Origin: Fluviicola taffensis DSM 16823
GTDB lineage: Bacteria; Bacteroidota; Bacteroidia; Flavobacteriales_D; Crocinitomicaceae
Direction of reading: 5' to 3'
NCBI RefSeq assembly: GCF_000194605.1
Contig: NC_015321.1
Location: 2,480,001 to 2,544,000, forward strand
DNA: 64,000 nt
How positions within the stretch are numbered: position 1 is the first letter of the stretch; each line of letters starts with the position of its first letter. A program made the translations under genes and the position numbers. Under the pieces are notes generated by a model. The model was not told the origin of the DNA and ran no database searches. It saw nothing but the letters and a program-made list of their open reading frames with translations. This document shows positions 30,170 through 38,789 of this stretch, in pieces.

Positions 30170-31416
30170 AACAAGTAGTAAGACGATTTTGGGGAGAACA
30201 TACAATGAGCGATTTGCTACTTTGTTTGACCATTTTGCTTTCAATTTCCGTTATCAAATTAGCTCCAATAGTTTTAGTGGTGCTGCTTTTATGGAGCCTG
30301 TATAAACGAAAATCAGTTGGTGAATTAAAGATGGAGTTATTCTCCCCATTGTCCATCTTGAATTATTTGTTCATTCTATTTTTTGTTTATCACCTTGTTG
30401 GTATGTTTTGGAGCGAGAATACTGCTTTTGGGTGGATGGATGTGGGGATGAAGATGTCCTTTTTTGTCGTGCCATTGATTGCAATAATTGGAAGGTTTAC
30501 AATAACAAGGTCGCAGTTGATATACTTTTTTTCTTGGTGTTTAACATTCCTTACGCTAGTGCTCTTTCTTTACGCAACGTATAATTCCATTACTAAGAAA
30601 CATACTGGATTTTCCTATTTTTATGAAAGTGAATTTTCAGCATTTATGCATCGAAGTTATTGGGCAACATATACTGCCCTAGCTGCTACTTGGATGTTGT
30701 TTTCGCTCTTTTCAAAAGGTAAAAAGCAATTCAAGAAATATTATTTTTTAGCTTGGTTGGTATTAAGTGTTTCCACAATTCTAACTATTTCAAAGGCTGG
30801 TATTATCATTTGGATTCTTCTGAATTCAATAGTCGTATTACATGTTGTCATTATTCGAAAATGGAAATTTTTTGGACTTTCAGCGTTGGCTGGGATGATT
30901 GCTTTGGTTTGCTTTTTGTTTTTTTCTAATTCAAGAATAGCGCAACGCTTCCAATACATTCCTTATTCAATAAGCCATATTAAAACGGAGGGGAATAATG
31001 AAACGGAGAGTAATGCGGCTCGTTTAATTATGTGGTCAACGTCTATTAAAATTATTAAGCAAAACTGGTTGTTGGGTGTTGGAACGGGTGATGTAAAGGA
31101 CGAATTGATCAGTACAAATTTACGTTTGAAAAATTTGGGAGTGGCGGAAAAAAAGCTAAATTCTCACAACCAATTTTTAAATACCTGGGTTCAACTTGGA
31201 ATAATTGGTTTCACATTACTACTAAGTATTTTTATCGTTGCATTTTCAATAGCGATTAAGCAAAAATCCTTTCAACTAATTTTATTCGGGTTGACTTTTT
31301 TTATAACAATGTTGTTCGAATCATTTATTGAAACACAAGCTGGAATTGTTCCATTTTGCCTCTTGTTTGTATTTCTTTGTCAACAAAGTCAAAGGCTAGA
31401 ATCAATTCCTCGTTGA
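30157..31416 (+). CDS. O-antigen ligase/polymerase-like protein (third of three)
   Basis: A 419-residue membrane protein of about 10-12 segments. Near residue 200 is the core STILTISKAGIIIWILLNSI; the C-terminal loop has NWLLGVGTGDVKDEL and LNSHNQFLNTWVQLGIIGF with the conserved His typical of WaaL/Wzy_C enzymes. ATG 30157 is preferred to a TTG nine bases earlier. It is the last + gene of this run, and its 3' end overlaps the convergent legF gene by 28 bases, with no room for a separate terminator. Confidence 0.78.
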   Translation: MEELKQVVRRFWGEHTMSDLLLCLTILLSISVIKLAPIVLVVLLLWSLYKRKSVGELKMELFSPLSILNYLFILFFVYHLVGMFWSENTAFGWMDVGMKMSFFVVPLIAIIGRFTITRSQLIYFFSWCLTFLTLVLFLYATYNSITKKHTGFSYFYESEFSAFMHRSYWATYTALAATWMLFSLFSKGKKQFKKYYFLAWLVLSVSTILTISKAGIIIWILLNSIVVLHVVIIRKWKFFGLSALAGMIALVCFLFFSNSRIAQRFQYIPYSISHIKTEGNNETESNAARLIMWSTSIKIIKQNWLLGVGTGDVKDELISTNLRLKNLGVAEKKLNSHNQFLNTWVQLGIIGFTLLLSIFIVAFSIAIKQKSFQLILFGLTFFITMLFESFIETQAGIVPFCLLFVFLCQQSQRLESIPR

Positions 31417-32084
31417 ATCAATTCTGCTAACCACCAATCTTCTTCAGTATCAATATCCAAGGCTTGCCATTTCGGTATGATCAGTGGACGAATTTTCTCA
31501 CACTCTACCCAACTATGCTTCTTCAATTCGGATATTTTGAAAAGATAGAGTAAGCCGTTGACATCATACATAGGCGGGAGATCTTGTCGGCGTACAACCT
31601 GGTTTTTCTGAAACTTGCTGATGTATCCGTTTTCTTCCTGAAATAATGTGTAAAAAGGATGTCCAGCAGGTTCATTTACGGCAACAATTGCATCGTCATT
31701 TTCTTGAAATAGTTCAAAAGCATCTTCGATATTCTTTGCTGTGCGGAATGGGCTAGTTGGTTGCAAAAGCAATAAATATTCTGGCTGATTTTCTTGTTTA
31801 TCAATTGCATCAAGCATTACTTCCAGCATTCCGGCTGTATCGGATGCTAAATGTGGTTCACGATTGATTAAATTGATTCCAAATGCATCTCCTTGAGTTA
31901 AGAGTTCTTGATCATCTGTGCTGAGTATGATTTTATTTTTTGGAAAGTATGTTAATGCGATTTCAATGGCCCGTTCGACGAGCGATTTTCCATTAGCAAA
32001 CGATTTTGAGTTTTTTTGAGGAACACCTTTTGATCCTGCTCTAGCAGGAATCAATGCAATGGTATTTGAGTTGTTCGGTTTCAT
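31389..32084 (-). CDS. legF: CMP-nonulosonate (legionaminate/neuraminate) cytidylyltransferase
   Basis: Activates a nonulosonic acid with CTP to give the CMP-sugar used by transferases. The 231 residues show ALIPARAGSKGVPQKNSKSF (nucleotide loop), LLLLQPTSPFRTAKNIEDAF, and a C-terminal DIDTEEDWWLAE metal site. All are NeuA/LegF family features. Its place at the end of a legB-C-I-G-ptmE operon argues for CMP-legionaminate rather than CMP-sialate. Its start abuts the ptmE stop with no gap. Confidence 0.85.
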   Translation of the reverse strand: MKPNNSNTIALIPARAGSKGVPQKNSKSFANGKSLVERAIEIALTYFPKNKIILSTDDQELLTQGDAFGINLINREPHLASDTAGMLEVMLDAIDKQENQPEYLLLLQPTSPFRTAKNIEDAFELFQENDDAIVAVNEPAGHPFYTLFQEENGYISKFQKNQVVRRQDLPPMYDVNGLLYLFKISELKKHSWVECEKIRPLIIPKWQALDIDTEEDWWLAELIQRGIDSSL

Positions 32085-33128
32085 TTAAAATCGAATGTGT
32101 TTAATATCTTCCTGTGCTTTTTTGAAATCTTCGGGTTTACCAATGTCTAACCAATAATGAACAATAGGATAATTTATTACCTTCTTTCCTTCAGCAATTA
32201 ATTCATCCATTAAATCCGTAGCATTGTAGAATTTTCCTTTTGGTACTCGGTCTAATAAAGAGGTTCTAATCAGGTAAATCCCTGCATTTGAAAAATACAC
32301 ATAAGATGGTTTTTCTTTCAAAGAAGTAATTTGATTTCCATTGGTCTCTAAAACACCGTATGGAATGTCTACGCGATACGGAGTACTTGCAACAATCATA
32401 TCCGCTTCACTTTCCTCAAACAATCGATAAAAATCTTCAAAATCAATGTTCGTCAATAAATCCGAATTCATCACCAAAATTGCAGGAGTTGCGATTTCAT
32501 CAATCAAACGAATAGCTCCAAGGGTTCCTAAAGGCTCTTCTTCACGAATATACTTGATATTCAGCCCTTTTTCGCTTCCATCTTTGAAATAATCCATGAT
32601 TTGTTCTGCTTTATATTTTACAGAGACATGGAGTTTTTCAATTCCATAAAGCGCAAGGCGATCAATATTGTGTTCAATAATTGGTTTTGTGCCCACTTGT
32701 AACATAGGTTTGGGAATATCGTCAGTAAGCGGCTTTAAACGCTCACCTCTGCCACCTGCCATTAACAATACTTCAACAGGAAGAACGGTTCTTAATTTTT
32801 TTAAATCAAGTAATTTGACCAATTTTCCTGCTTCATCAATCACGGGGAGCATTCCAATCAATTGCTGCTTTATTTTATCAATAGCAGAAATGCGATAGTT
32901 TTCTAATTTGATATGTCGGAATTCCGTGTGCATTACCTCGCGAATGGAATCGTTGATTGTTTTTCCGTTTATCAAACCTCTACGGATATCTCCATCCGTG
33001 ATTGTTCCAATCACTTTCTCATTTGCATCGAGTACGAATACTGCTTCTCCATTAACAGTGTTTAATTGTTCCAAACCATCTTTTATAGATGCATTATCTG
33101 GAAGCGTATGTATTGCGCTATTGATCAT
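32085..33128 (-). CDS. ptmE: CBS-domain nucleotidyltransferase, PtmE-like (glucosamine-1-phosphate guanylyltransferase)
   Basis: A 347-residue two-part protein. A pair of CBS motifs lies at about 5-115 (IGTITDGDIRRGLI) and a sugar-phosphate nucleotidyltransferase from about 120 (VLLMAGGRGERLKPLTDDIPKPM, VMNSDLLTNIDF). Campylobacter PtmE has the same layout and makes GDP-glucosamine, the entry step of the GDP-linked legionaminic acid pathway. Gene order legI-legG-x-ptmE-legF parallels Campylobacter. The CBS pair may sense a nucleotide. The start is 18 bases from the upstream gene. Confidence 0.8.
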   Translation of the reverse strand: MINSAIHTLPDNASIKDGLEQLNTVNGEAVFVLDANEKVIGTITDGDIRRGLINGKTINDSIREVMHTEFRHIKLENYRISAIDKIKQQLIGMLPVIDEAGKLVKLLDLKKLRTVLPVEVLLMAGGRGERLKPLTDDIPKPMLQVGTKPIIEHNIDRLALYGIEKLHVSVKYKAEQIMDYFKDGSEKGLNIKYIREEEPLGTLGAIRLIDEIATPAILVMNSDLLTNIDFEDFYRLFEESEADMIVASTPYRVDIPYGVLETNGNQITSLKEKPSYVYFSNAGIYLIRTSLLDRVPKGKFYNATDLMDELIAEGKKVINYPIVHYWLDIGKPEDFKKAQEDIKHIRF

Positions 33129-33146
33129 AAGTTGCGAAGTTGGTAA

Positions 33147-34193
33147 TTATCTATAAAACTGCAAAATGTACTTTACCTTTTGATAAGCCTCATTTCCGTT
33201 TTTTTCTATGTATTTATCTTGGAGCTCTTTGTATAAAGTTGGTTGATGGATTCGTTTTCCAATAGTAAAATCCTTGATTGTCTTTCCGAAATTAGATTTA
33301 AACTTGAATAAATAATCCGCTTCATCTAAGCTTAAACCACCTCCAAAATGGAGTGTTTTCATTCCGTTTTCCTGTGCCCAGAATACCATTTTAGAAAGTA
33401 AAAGATTGGATCCTGGAACTTTTGGATAGTTTAAATTTCGGGCAGAAAGGTAATATGTTACAATCCCTCCAGAAACAAAAAACAAGGCACTACTATAAAT
33501 TTCACCTTCTTTTTCAACTTTTGCTAGAAGTAATTTCTGACCGAGTTGGTCAATCATTTCTGTATAAAAATCGGGAGAGAAAAAATAAAAATCGGTTGCT
33601 CCAGAATGAATCATATTTGCTCTATATGCTTCATCAAATGCTGAGATGTCTGTTTTTGAAAAGGGACTTACTGTAAATTGAAATTCTTCTTTTTCCAATT
33701 TCCGGACAAGATTTCTGTTGGTTCCAGAGAATTCATTCATCCAAATTTCTTCTTGATCACATGTTGGAACTAGAACAACTCTTCTATTCAATAGATTCTG
33801 TATGTCTTTTTGAAAAAAATTGTTCTCGTTGTATATAGGATGATACCGAACAAATTCAGTGACGATATTTTGCTTACTAGAAATGTACTGTAAAAACAAT
33901 TCCTCTGCGATTTTTTGAATTTCCGAGCTATTTGAAACTGGACCAGCATACCCATAAGGTGAGCTGATATCGAAATAGCTTGTTTCTTTTATAGGCAATA
34001 GAATGTAAGGATATAACCAAATTTTCTCCTCCGATGAACAAACGGCAATTTCATATTCTCCATGTTGCATTTTTGCATCACAGATTAGAAATTCAGGTTG
34101 ATAGTAAATATCCAGACCTTCCAAAAAAGTAGTTAGTTCCGCTTTTAGAAGTGAAACATTGTGTTTTGTATAGATTCTCAGTTGAGCTTCCAT
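33147..34193 (-). CDS. FemAB-like GNAT acyltransferase
   Basis: A 348-residue protein of the FemAB/acetyltransferase-6 type. The C-terminal half has the GNAT fold signs YFFSPDFYTEMIDQLGQKLLLAKVEKEGEIYSSALFF (key: LLLAKVE, SSALFF), then YYLSARN, PGSNLLLSKMVFWAQENGMKTLHFGGG. Such proteins transfer acyl or aminoacyl groups to amines. It sits inside the nonulosonate operon, which otherwise lacks a recognisable LegH acetyltransferase. It may therefore acylate the 4-amino sugar or decorate the final nonulosonate. That link is inferred. Confidence 0.65.
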   Translation of the reverse strand: MEAQLRIYTKHNVSLLKAELTTFLEGLDIYYQPEFLICDAKMQHGEYEIAVCSSEEKIWLYPYILLPIKETSYFDISSPYGYAGPVSNSSEIQKIAEELFLQYISSKQNIVTEFVRYHPIYNENNFFQKDIQNLLNRRVVLVPTCDQEEIWMNEFSGTNRNLVRKLEKEEFQFTVSPFSKTDISAFDEAYRANMIHSGATDFYFFSPDFYTEMIDQLGQKLLLAKVEKEGEIYSSALFFVSGGIVTYYLSARNLNYPKVPGSNLLLSKMVFWAQENGMKTLHFGGGLSLDEADYLFKFKSNFGKTIKDFTIGKRIHQPTLYKELQDKYIEKNGNEAYQKVKYILQFYR

Positions 34194-34199
34194 AACGGT

Positions 34200-35360
34200 C
34201 TAGAACGTAGATTTTTTGAGGAGCAAATTATTCCAATCAATCGTTTTTAGAAACTGCAGTATTCGCTCGCTCGCTCTTCCGTCTCCAAACAAATTAGGTT
34301 TTCCGATGTATTGGTCTTTAAATTCCTCCGATGAAACAAATTGAACGGCTCCTATTACTTTGTTTACGTCAACCGCTACATCTACCGAATTCGGATTTCG
34401 CAATCTGCCTTGTTGACGAGAACCTACATTTACAACAGGGATTTGAAAACTCTGTGCTTCGATTAAACCACTGGATGAATTCCCTAACATGCATGATGCA
34501 TAGTGTTGGGCCGCATAATAGTTTGTCTTTCCTAAGCTTTCAACGAATGAAACTCTTGGATTGGATTGACTTGTTTTTAATAATGTTTCGTTGATTTCAA
34601 TTCCTCCAACATCCGTATTTGCTGCTGTGAATAGCAGGTGATAATTGGTCAAAGAACAAAGTTTGTCGATCAATTCTGAAATGAATGCCTTATTTATTGT
34701 TTGATTGATTGTTTCACTGTGAAAAGTAGATAGAATAAAAGGTGTATTTTCTGGAATTCCGTAGTGTGTTCTGAATTCTTTTTCTGTTGGAACCACAAGA
34801 TGAAGTACATCATCTAATCCAGGCTCGCCAGCAACACAAATGCGCCAATCCTCTTCACCCATTTTACGAATGTTTTCCCCATAAATTTCGGTAGTCGGAA
34901 AATGAATATGACTCATTTTTGTGACGGCATGACGGATTTGATTATCTGTTGCACCTTCGGTAACTTCTCCTCCCGACAAGTGTGCTACAGGAATAGATTG
35001 AAACAAGGCTGTTGAAACAACTGCGACTAATTCAGAACGATCTCCAAGTACAATCACTAAATCAGGGTTACATTGATTCAGGTATTCAGCAAGTTCTATT
35101 TGTAATTGGCCATTTGAAATACTGATGGCTGAAGCATTGTTTTCTTCTAGCATATTATGGATGCGAATTCCAATTGGAAATCCATCTTTTTCGATTTCCG
35201 AAATGGTATTTCCTTGTGATGGACTTAGATGTCCCGCTGCAACAATCAATTCCATGTCGAAATAAGGATCTTCTTGAAATGCCGAGAGAAGTGGTTTCAA
35301 TGGGCCATATTCGGAGCGAGCTCCCGTGAAAACTGCAATTTTCTTTTTATCTACTCCCAT
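34200..35360 (-). CDS. legG: Hydrolysing NDP-sugar 2-epimerase (LegG/NeuC family)
   Basis: Converts the NDP-2,4-diacetamido-trideoxyhexose into the free 2-epimer that feeds LegI. The 386 residues start KKIAVFTGARSEYGPLKPLL. Typical NeuC/LegG segments are VIVLGDRSELVAVVSTALF, HLSGGEVTEGATDNQIRHAVTKMSH and GNSSSGLIEAQSFQIPVVNVG. Overlaps legI by 10 bases. Confidence 0.88.
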   Translation of the reverse strand: MGVDKKKIAVFTGARSEYGPLKPLLSAFQEDPYFDMELIVAAGHLSPSQGNTISEIEKDGFPIGIRIHNMLEENNASAISISNGQLQIELAEYLNQCNPDLVIVLGDRSELVAVVSTALFQSIPVAHLSGGEVTEGATDNQIRHAVTKMSHIHFPTTEIYGENIRKMGEEDWRICVAGEPGLDDVLHLVVPTEKEFRTHYGIPENTPFILSTFHSETINQTINKAFISELIDKLCSLTNYHLLFTAANTDVGGIEINETLLKTSQSNPRVSFVESLGKTNYYAAQHYASCMLGNSSSGLIEAQSFQIPVVNVGSRQQGRLRNPNSVDVAVDVNKVIGAVQFVSSEEFKDQYIGKPNLFGDGRASERILQFLKTIDWNNLLLKKSTF

Positions 35361-36373
35361 GAAATGTGTTTGCGACTAATTGCTGTATCTTTTTCTACAT
35401 CAGTTGCTAGACGTTTGCCAACAATAGATTCGTACTCTTCCATCCCTAAATCAGTAATTGGACGTTTTCCGACTAGGTGTTCTTCCATAATGACATCTCC
35501 AGCTTTCAAGCTTGAGAGAGCGTAAATTCCTTTTTTCACCACCAATTGTGTAGCTTTTTCAACTTCTTGTATGCGTTTTATTCCGTCGCCAAGTGCTAAT
35601 TCAATCGCGCGAATTCCATCAACCAAGGTTTTCAATTCGATTGGATCGAGAGAAGCTTTGTGATCTGGACCATCCATGGTTTTGTCTAGGGTGAAATGCT
35701 TTTCAATGATTCTTGCTCCACGTGCTGCGGCAGCCAGTGAAATTGCTATTCCATCGGTATGATCGGAATAGCCAACGGTAACTTGAAATGCATTTTTCAA
35801 CGTATCCATTGCCTTCAGATTCACCGTCTCTAGCGGTGCAGGATATTCAGATGTGCAATGCAGAATAGCTACTTCTGATGCACCATTTTCAACGAGTGTT
35901 AAATAGGCACGCTCAACATCTGCGAGATTACACATTCCAGTTGAAAGGATTACAGGACGTTTTTTACGTGCAATTTGCTTGAGATAAAGCAGGTTGTTTA
36001 TTTCGCCTGAACCTACTTTTATTATGGGAATATTTAATTCATCCACTAAAAAATTCAAACTTTCTTGTTCGTCAGGAGTGGATAGAAATGCTACCCCAAC
36101 TTGTTTCGAATATGCTTGAAGTTCTTTGAAGTCTTCATAGGATAACTCTAGTTTCTTCAGCATCTCAAATTGAGATCCTTCTCCATCATTTTCTAGTTGA
36201 TAAGCGGCTTTTGGAGCATCTTTTGTAATTAAGGACTCTGTTTTCCACGTTTGAAACTTGACGCAATCAACGCCAGCAGTTTTTCCAGCATCAATTAGCT
36301 TTTTGGCTAAGTTGATATCTCCATTGTGATTTACGCCAGCTTCTGCGATGATGTATATTTTATCTCCAAACAT
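35351..36373 (-). CDS. legI: N-acetylneuraminate/legionaminate synthase
   Basis: Condenses the 2-epimer sugar with phosphoenolpyruvate to form the nine-carbon acid. The 340 residues start FGDKIYIIAEAGVNHNGDIN; the TIM-barrel NeuB domain has CVKFQTWK, ILSTGMCNLADVERA, HCTSEYPAPLETVNL and GYSDHTDGIAISLAAAARGA. The C-terminal SAF (antifreeze-like) domain starts near residue 280 (KKGIYALSSLKAGDVIMEEH). ATG 36373 is chosen because the frame upstream crosses a repeat-like spacer and adds no conserved residues. Confidence 0.9.
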   Translation of the reverse strand: MFGDKIYIIAEAGVNHNGDINLAKKLIDAGKTAGVDCVKFQTWKTESLITKDAPKAAYQLENDGEGSQFEMLKKLELSYEDFKELQAYSKQVGVAFLSTPDEQESLNFLVDELNIPIIKVGSGEINNLLYLKQIARKKRPVILSTGMCNLADVERAYLTLVENGASEVAILHCTSEYPAPLETVNLKAMDTLKNAFQVTVGYSDHTDGIAISLAAAARGARIIEKHFTLDKTMDGPDHKASLDPIELKTLVDGIRAIELALGDGIKRIQEVEKATQLVVKKGIYALSSLKAGDVIMEEHLVGKRPITDLGMEEYESIVGKRLATDVEKDTAISRKHISWE

Positions 36374-36418
36374 GTACAATTTTCTTTTAAAGCTACAAAG
36401 ATATTGCTTTTCATTTTC

Positions 36419-36514
36419 TCCCACGGAGGTAAACAGAGGGTCACGGAGGAGTTTTTTTGTTTTGCTAATATAATGTAAAACTTCTGTGTTCTTCGGTGCT
36501 CGTCTGTGGGAAGT
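36419..36514. repeat. Short intergenic repeat element inside the leg operon
   Basis: The gap between legC and legI holds two direct copies of cacggagg (36422-36429 and 36442-36449). Its ends resemble each other in inverted orientation (ctcccacgga near 36419; tctgtgggaag near 36504-36514). The inner text (tctgtgttcttcggtgctc) is like widespread non-coding 'ctctgtg/ctccgtg' sequences scattered in many bacterial genomes. I infer a genome-wide repeat; copy number cannot be seen here. Confidence 0.45.
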
Positions 36515-36515
36515 A

Positions 36516-37661
36516 CTATTTCACTACACTACTAGGTAAATTTACAACTCTATCTTCAAGCCAAATTGAGTTTTCCAAACTATCTGTTTGACAATCTTTA
36601 AATGCAGGTAAACGATTCATCAATGTCCAAATTGGTCGAGTCATTACACCTTGTTCATTAGAAAATTTCAAGAAAGCATCACGTTCATCTTTCGAATCTA
36701 AAACAATGGTATTTAACCAGTAATTGGCTTTTGTACCTTCTCGTTCAGCAACAACATGTATACCTACTTTGGGAAGTTCTTGGAGATAGGAGTTTGCAGT
36801 TTCTCTTTTGTTTTCAAGAATCTTCGGCAGAATTTCTAATTGCGCACAAGCCAAGGCAGCATTAATATTTGGCATGCGGTAGTTGTATCCAATTTCATCG
36901 TGAAAGAAATCCCAAGCGTGTGGAACTTTCGCTGTTGTAGTCAAATATTTTGCGCGCTTTGCCCATTCTTCGTTATTTGTAATAATGGCACCACCACCAC
37001 CAGAAGTCACAGTTTTGTTTCCATTGAAACTGAAAGCTGCAATATGACCGATTGTTCCAGTGTGCTTCTCTCCAACGTAAGATCCTAGGGACTCAGCGGC
37101 ATCCTCCACTAAGACAATGTTATATTGGTTACAAATTTCAAGTAGCTCGTTGATACGCATTGGAAAACCAAAAGTATGCATGGGTACACAGGCCTTAATT
37201 CGGTTTCCTGTTTTAGAGTTGATACATTCGTTCTTCTCATTTTGATGCGTTTCATTTTTTAGAAAATGAAGAACGGCATTGGGAGAAAGTCCAAGTGTAT
37301 CTTTGTCTACATCTAAAAAAACAGGTAAGGCTCCGATATAAGAAATAGCATTTGCAGTTGCTACGAAAGTTAATGCTTGAGAAATCACCTCATCATTTTG
37401 TTCAACACCAGCAATAATTAGTGCCATGTGAAGTGCGGCGGTTCCATTTACTGCAGCAATTGCAAATTTTGAACCTGTGATTTCGCACATGTCTTTTTCA
37501 AAACGATCTACAAAAGGTCCAACTGAAGATACAAACGTACTATCGATACATTCAATCAAATATTCTTTTTCATTTCCCCCAAAATAGGGGGCATGAAGTG
37601 GAATAAATCCTTCTTTCCCGAAGCGATTTCGAACAGTGTTAACAATGGAAGCGAAATCCAT
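36516..37661 (-). CDS. legC: PLP-dependent sugar 4-aminotransferase (LegC type)
   Basis: DegT/DnrJ/EryC1-family enzyme of 381 residues that aminates the 4-keto sugar from LegB. Visible features are PLHAPYFGGNEKEYLIECID, the cofactor-site AAVNGTAALHMALI, VEDAAESLGS, and SFNGNKTVTSGGGGAIITNN with the Schiff-base lysine. The long N-terminus before PLHAP and the NGNKTVTSGGGG form are typical of the LegC branch. It is followed by the repeat-bearing 142-base spacer before legI. Confidence 0.85.
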   Translation of the reverse strand: MDFASIVNTVRNRFGKEGFIPLHAPYFGGNEKEYLIECIDSTFVSSVGPFVDRFEKDMCEITGSKFAIAAVNGTAALHMALIIAGVEQNDEVISQALTFVATANAISYIGALPVFLDVDKDTLGLSPNAVLHFLKNETHQNEKNECINSKTGNRIKACVPMHTFGFPMRINELLEICNQYNIVLVEDAAESLGSYVGEKHTGTIGHIAAFSFNGNKTVTSGGGGAIITNNEEWAKRAKYLTTTAKVPHAWDFFHDEIGYNYRMPNINAALACAQLEILPKILENKRETANSYLQELPKVGIHVVAEREGTKANYWLNTIVLDSKDERDAFLKFSNEQGVMTRPIWTLMNRLPAFKDCQTDSLENSIWLEDRVVNLPSSVVK

Positions 37662-37670
37662 GACGAAAAA

Positions 37671-38669
37671 TTAAATATTGTAAATATCAGCCTTGTATTG
37701 TTTCAAGTTCTCTGGCTGTTTGAACCATTCTATTGTTTGACGTAAACCTTCCTCTAATGTTGTTTCGGGTTTCCATCCAGTGTATTCGAACAATTTGCTA
37801 TTGTCGCCAAAAAGTCTAAAAACTTCCGATTTTTCAGGTCTCAAACGTTGCTCTTCCTGCTGAATTGTTGCCCCAGGATTAATCTGTTTAATCAACTCAT
37901 TGGCTAAATCACCAATTGAAATTTCATTGTGAGTTGCAATGTTTACATCGTGTCCATTCAATTTGTCACAAAGGGAAATTTCAACGAAACCTTGAGCAGT
38001 ATCTTTGGCAAAAACTAAATCTCTCGTTGGTGTTAAATCTCCCAAGTTGATTTCGTTATATCCGTTCAATAATTGGGTGATAATCGTTGGAATAATTGCT
38101 CTAGCAGATTGACGAGGGCCGTATGTATTAAAAGGTCGAACAATGGTAATCGGCATTTCAAAACTTCTGTAGAAAGATTCAGCAATGCTATCTGCTCCAA
38201 TTTTTGTTGCGGAATAGGGCGATTGACCTTGACGTGGGTGCTTTTCATCGATCGGCACATACTGTGCTGTTCCGTAAACCTCCGAAGTTGAAGTAACAAG
38301 AACGCGTTCAGTTCCCAAATCTCGAGCGGCCTGAACGATATTTAAAGTCCCTTTTACATTTGTGTCTACATAAGCATCAGGTGAGTGATAAGAATATGGG
38401 ATTGCAATAAGAGCTGCAAGGTGATAAACAATATCAATTCCTTTCATAGCGGTTCTTACTCCGTTTGGATCTCGAACATCACCTGTAAAGACTTCAATTT
38501 GCTGCAATAATTCGCGGGGAAAAGAATCTAACCATCCCCAGTTATTAAAGCTGTTATAGTAGCAAAAGGCTCTTACTTGAGCTCCTTCTTTAATTAAATT
38601 TTCAACTAGATGAGAACCGATGAAACCATCAGCACCAGTAACTAGCACTTTTTTTCCTTTTAAACGCAT
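37671..38669 (-). CDS. legB: NAD-dependent NDP-GlcNAc 4,6-dehydratase (LegB type)
   Basis: First committed step of the nonulosonate pathway. This 332-residue extended SDR has the NAD motif VTGADGFIGSHL, active-site TSTSEVYG (Thr-Ser-Glu of dehydratases in place of SSS), and YSATKIGAD (Tyr, Lys). RPFNTYGPRQSARAIIPTII is common to LegB. It begins the minus-strand operon; ten bases separate it from legC. Confidence 0.88.
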   Translation of the reverse strand: MRLKGKKVLVTGADGFIGSHLVENLIKEGAQVRAFCYYNSFNNWGWLDSFPRELLQQIEVFTGDVRDPNGVRTAMKGIDIVYHLAALIAIPYSYHSPDAYVDTNVKGTLNIVQAARDLGTERVLVTSTSEVYGTAQYVPIDEKHPRQGQSPYSATKIGADSIAESFYRSFEMPITIVRPFNTYGPRQSARAIIPTIITQLLNGYNEINLGDLTPTRDLVFAKDTAQGFVEISLCDKLNGHDVNIATHNEISIGDLANELIKQINPGATIQQEEQRLRPEKSEVFRLFGDNSKLFEYTGWKPETTLEEGLRQTIEWFKQPENLKQYKADIYNI

Positions 38670-38685
38670 GAGGTGAATTGTTGAA

Positions 38686-38693
38686 CAAAGATA
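38686..38693 (-). promoter_or_regulatory. -7 promoter box for the leg operon
   Basis: TATCTTTG on the minus strand, 16 bases before the legB ATG. No TTG stands at the expected -33, so the assignment rests on the -7 match and position. Confidence 0.45.
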
Positions 38694-38756
38694 CTAAAAA
38701 GGATAATATTCATTGATGATAGGTGTTTGCAATAACTGAAGGAAGAAGGAATGTTA

Positions 38757-38764
38757 TATCTTTG
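38757..38764 (+). promoter_or_regulatory. -7 promoter box for the hisH2 operon
   Basis: TATCTTTG, 25 bases before ATG 38790, in the same 120-base divergent gap and identical in sequence to the leg operon box on the other strand. A TTG at 38727-38729 is rather far upstream. Confidence 0.45.
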
Positions 38765-38789
38765 ATTTGTCAAAATTGGATGTGAGTGC

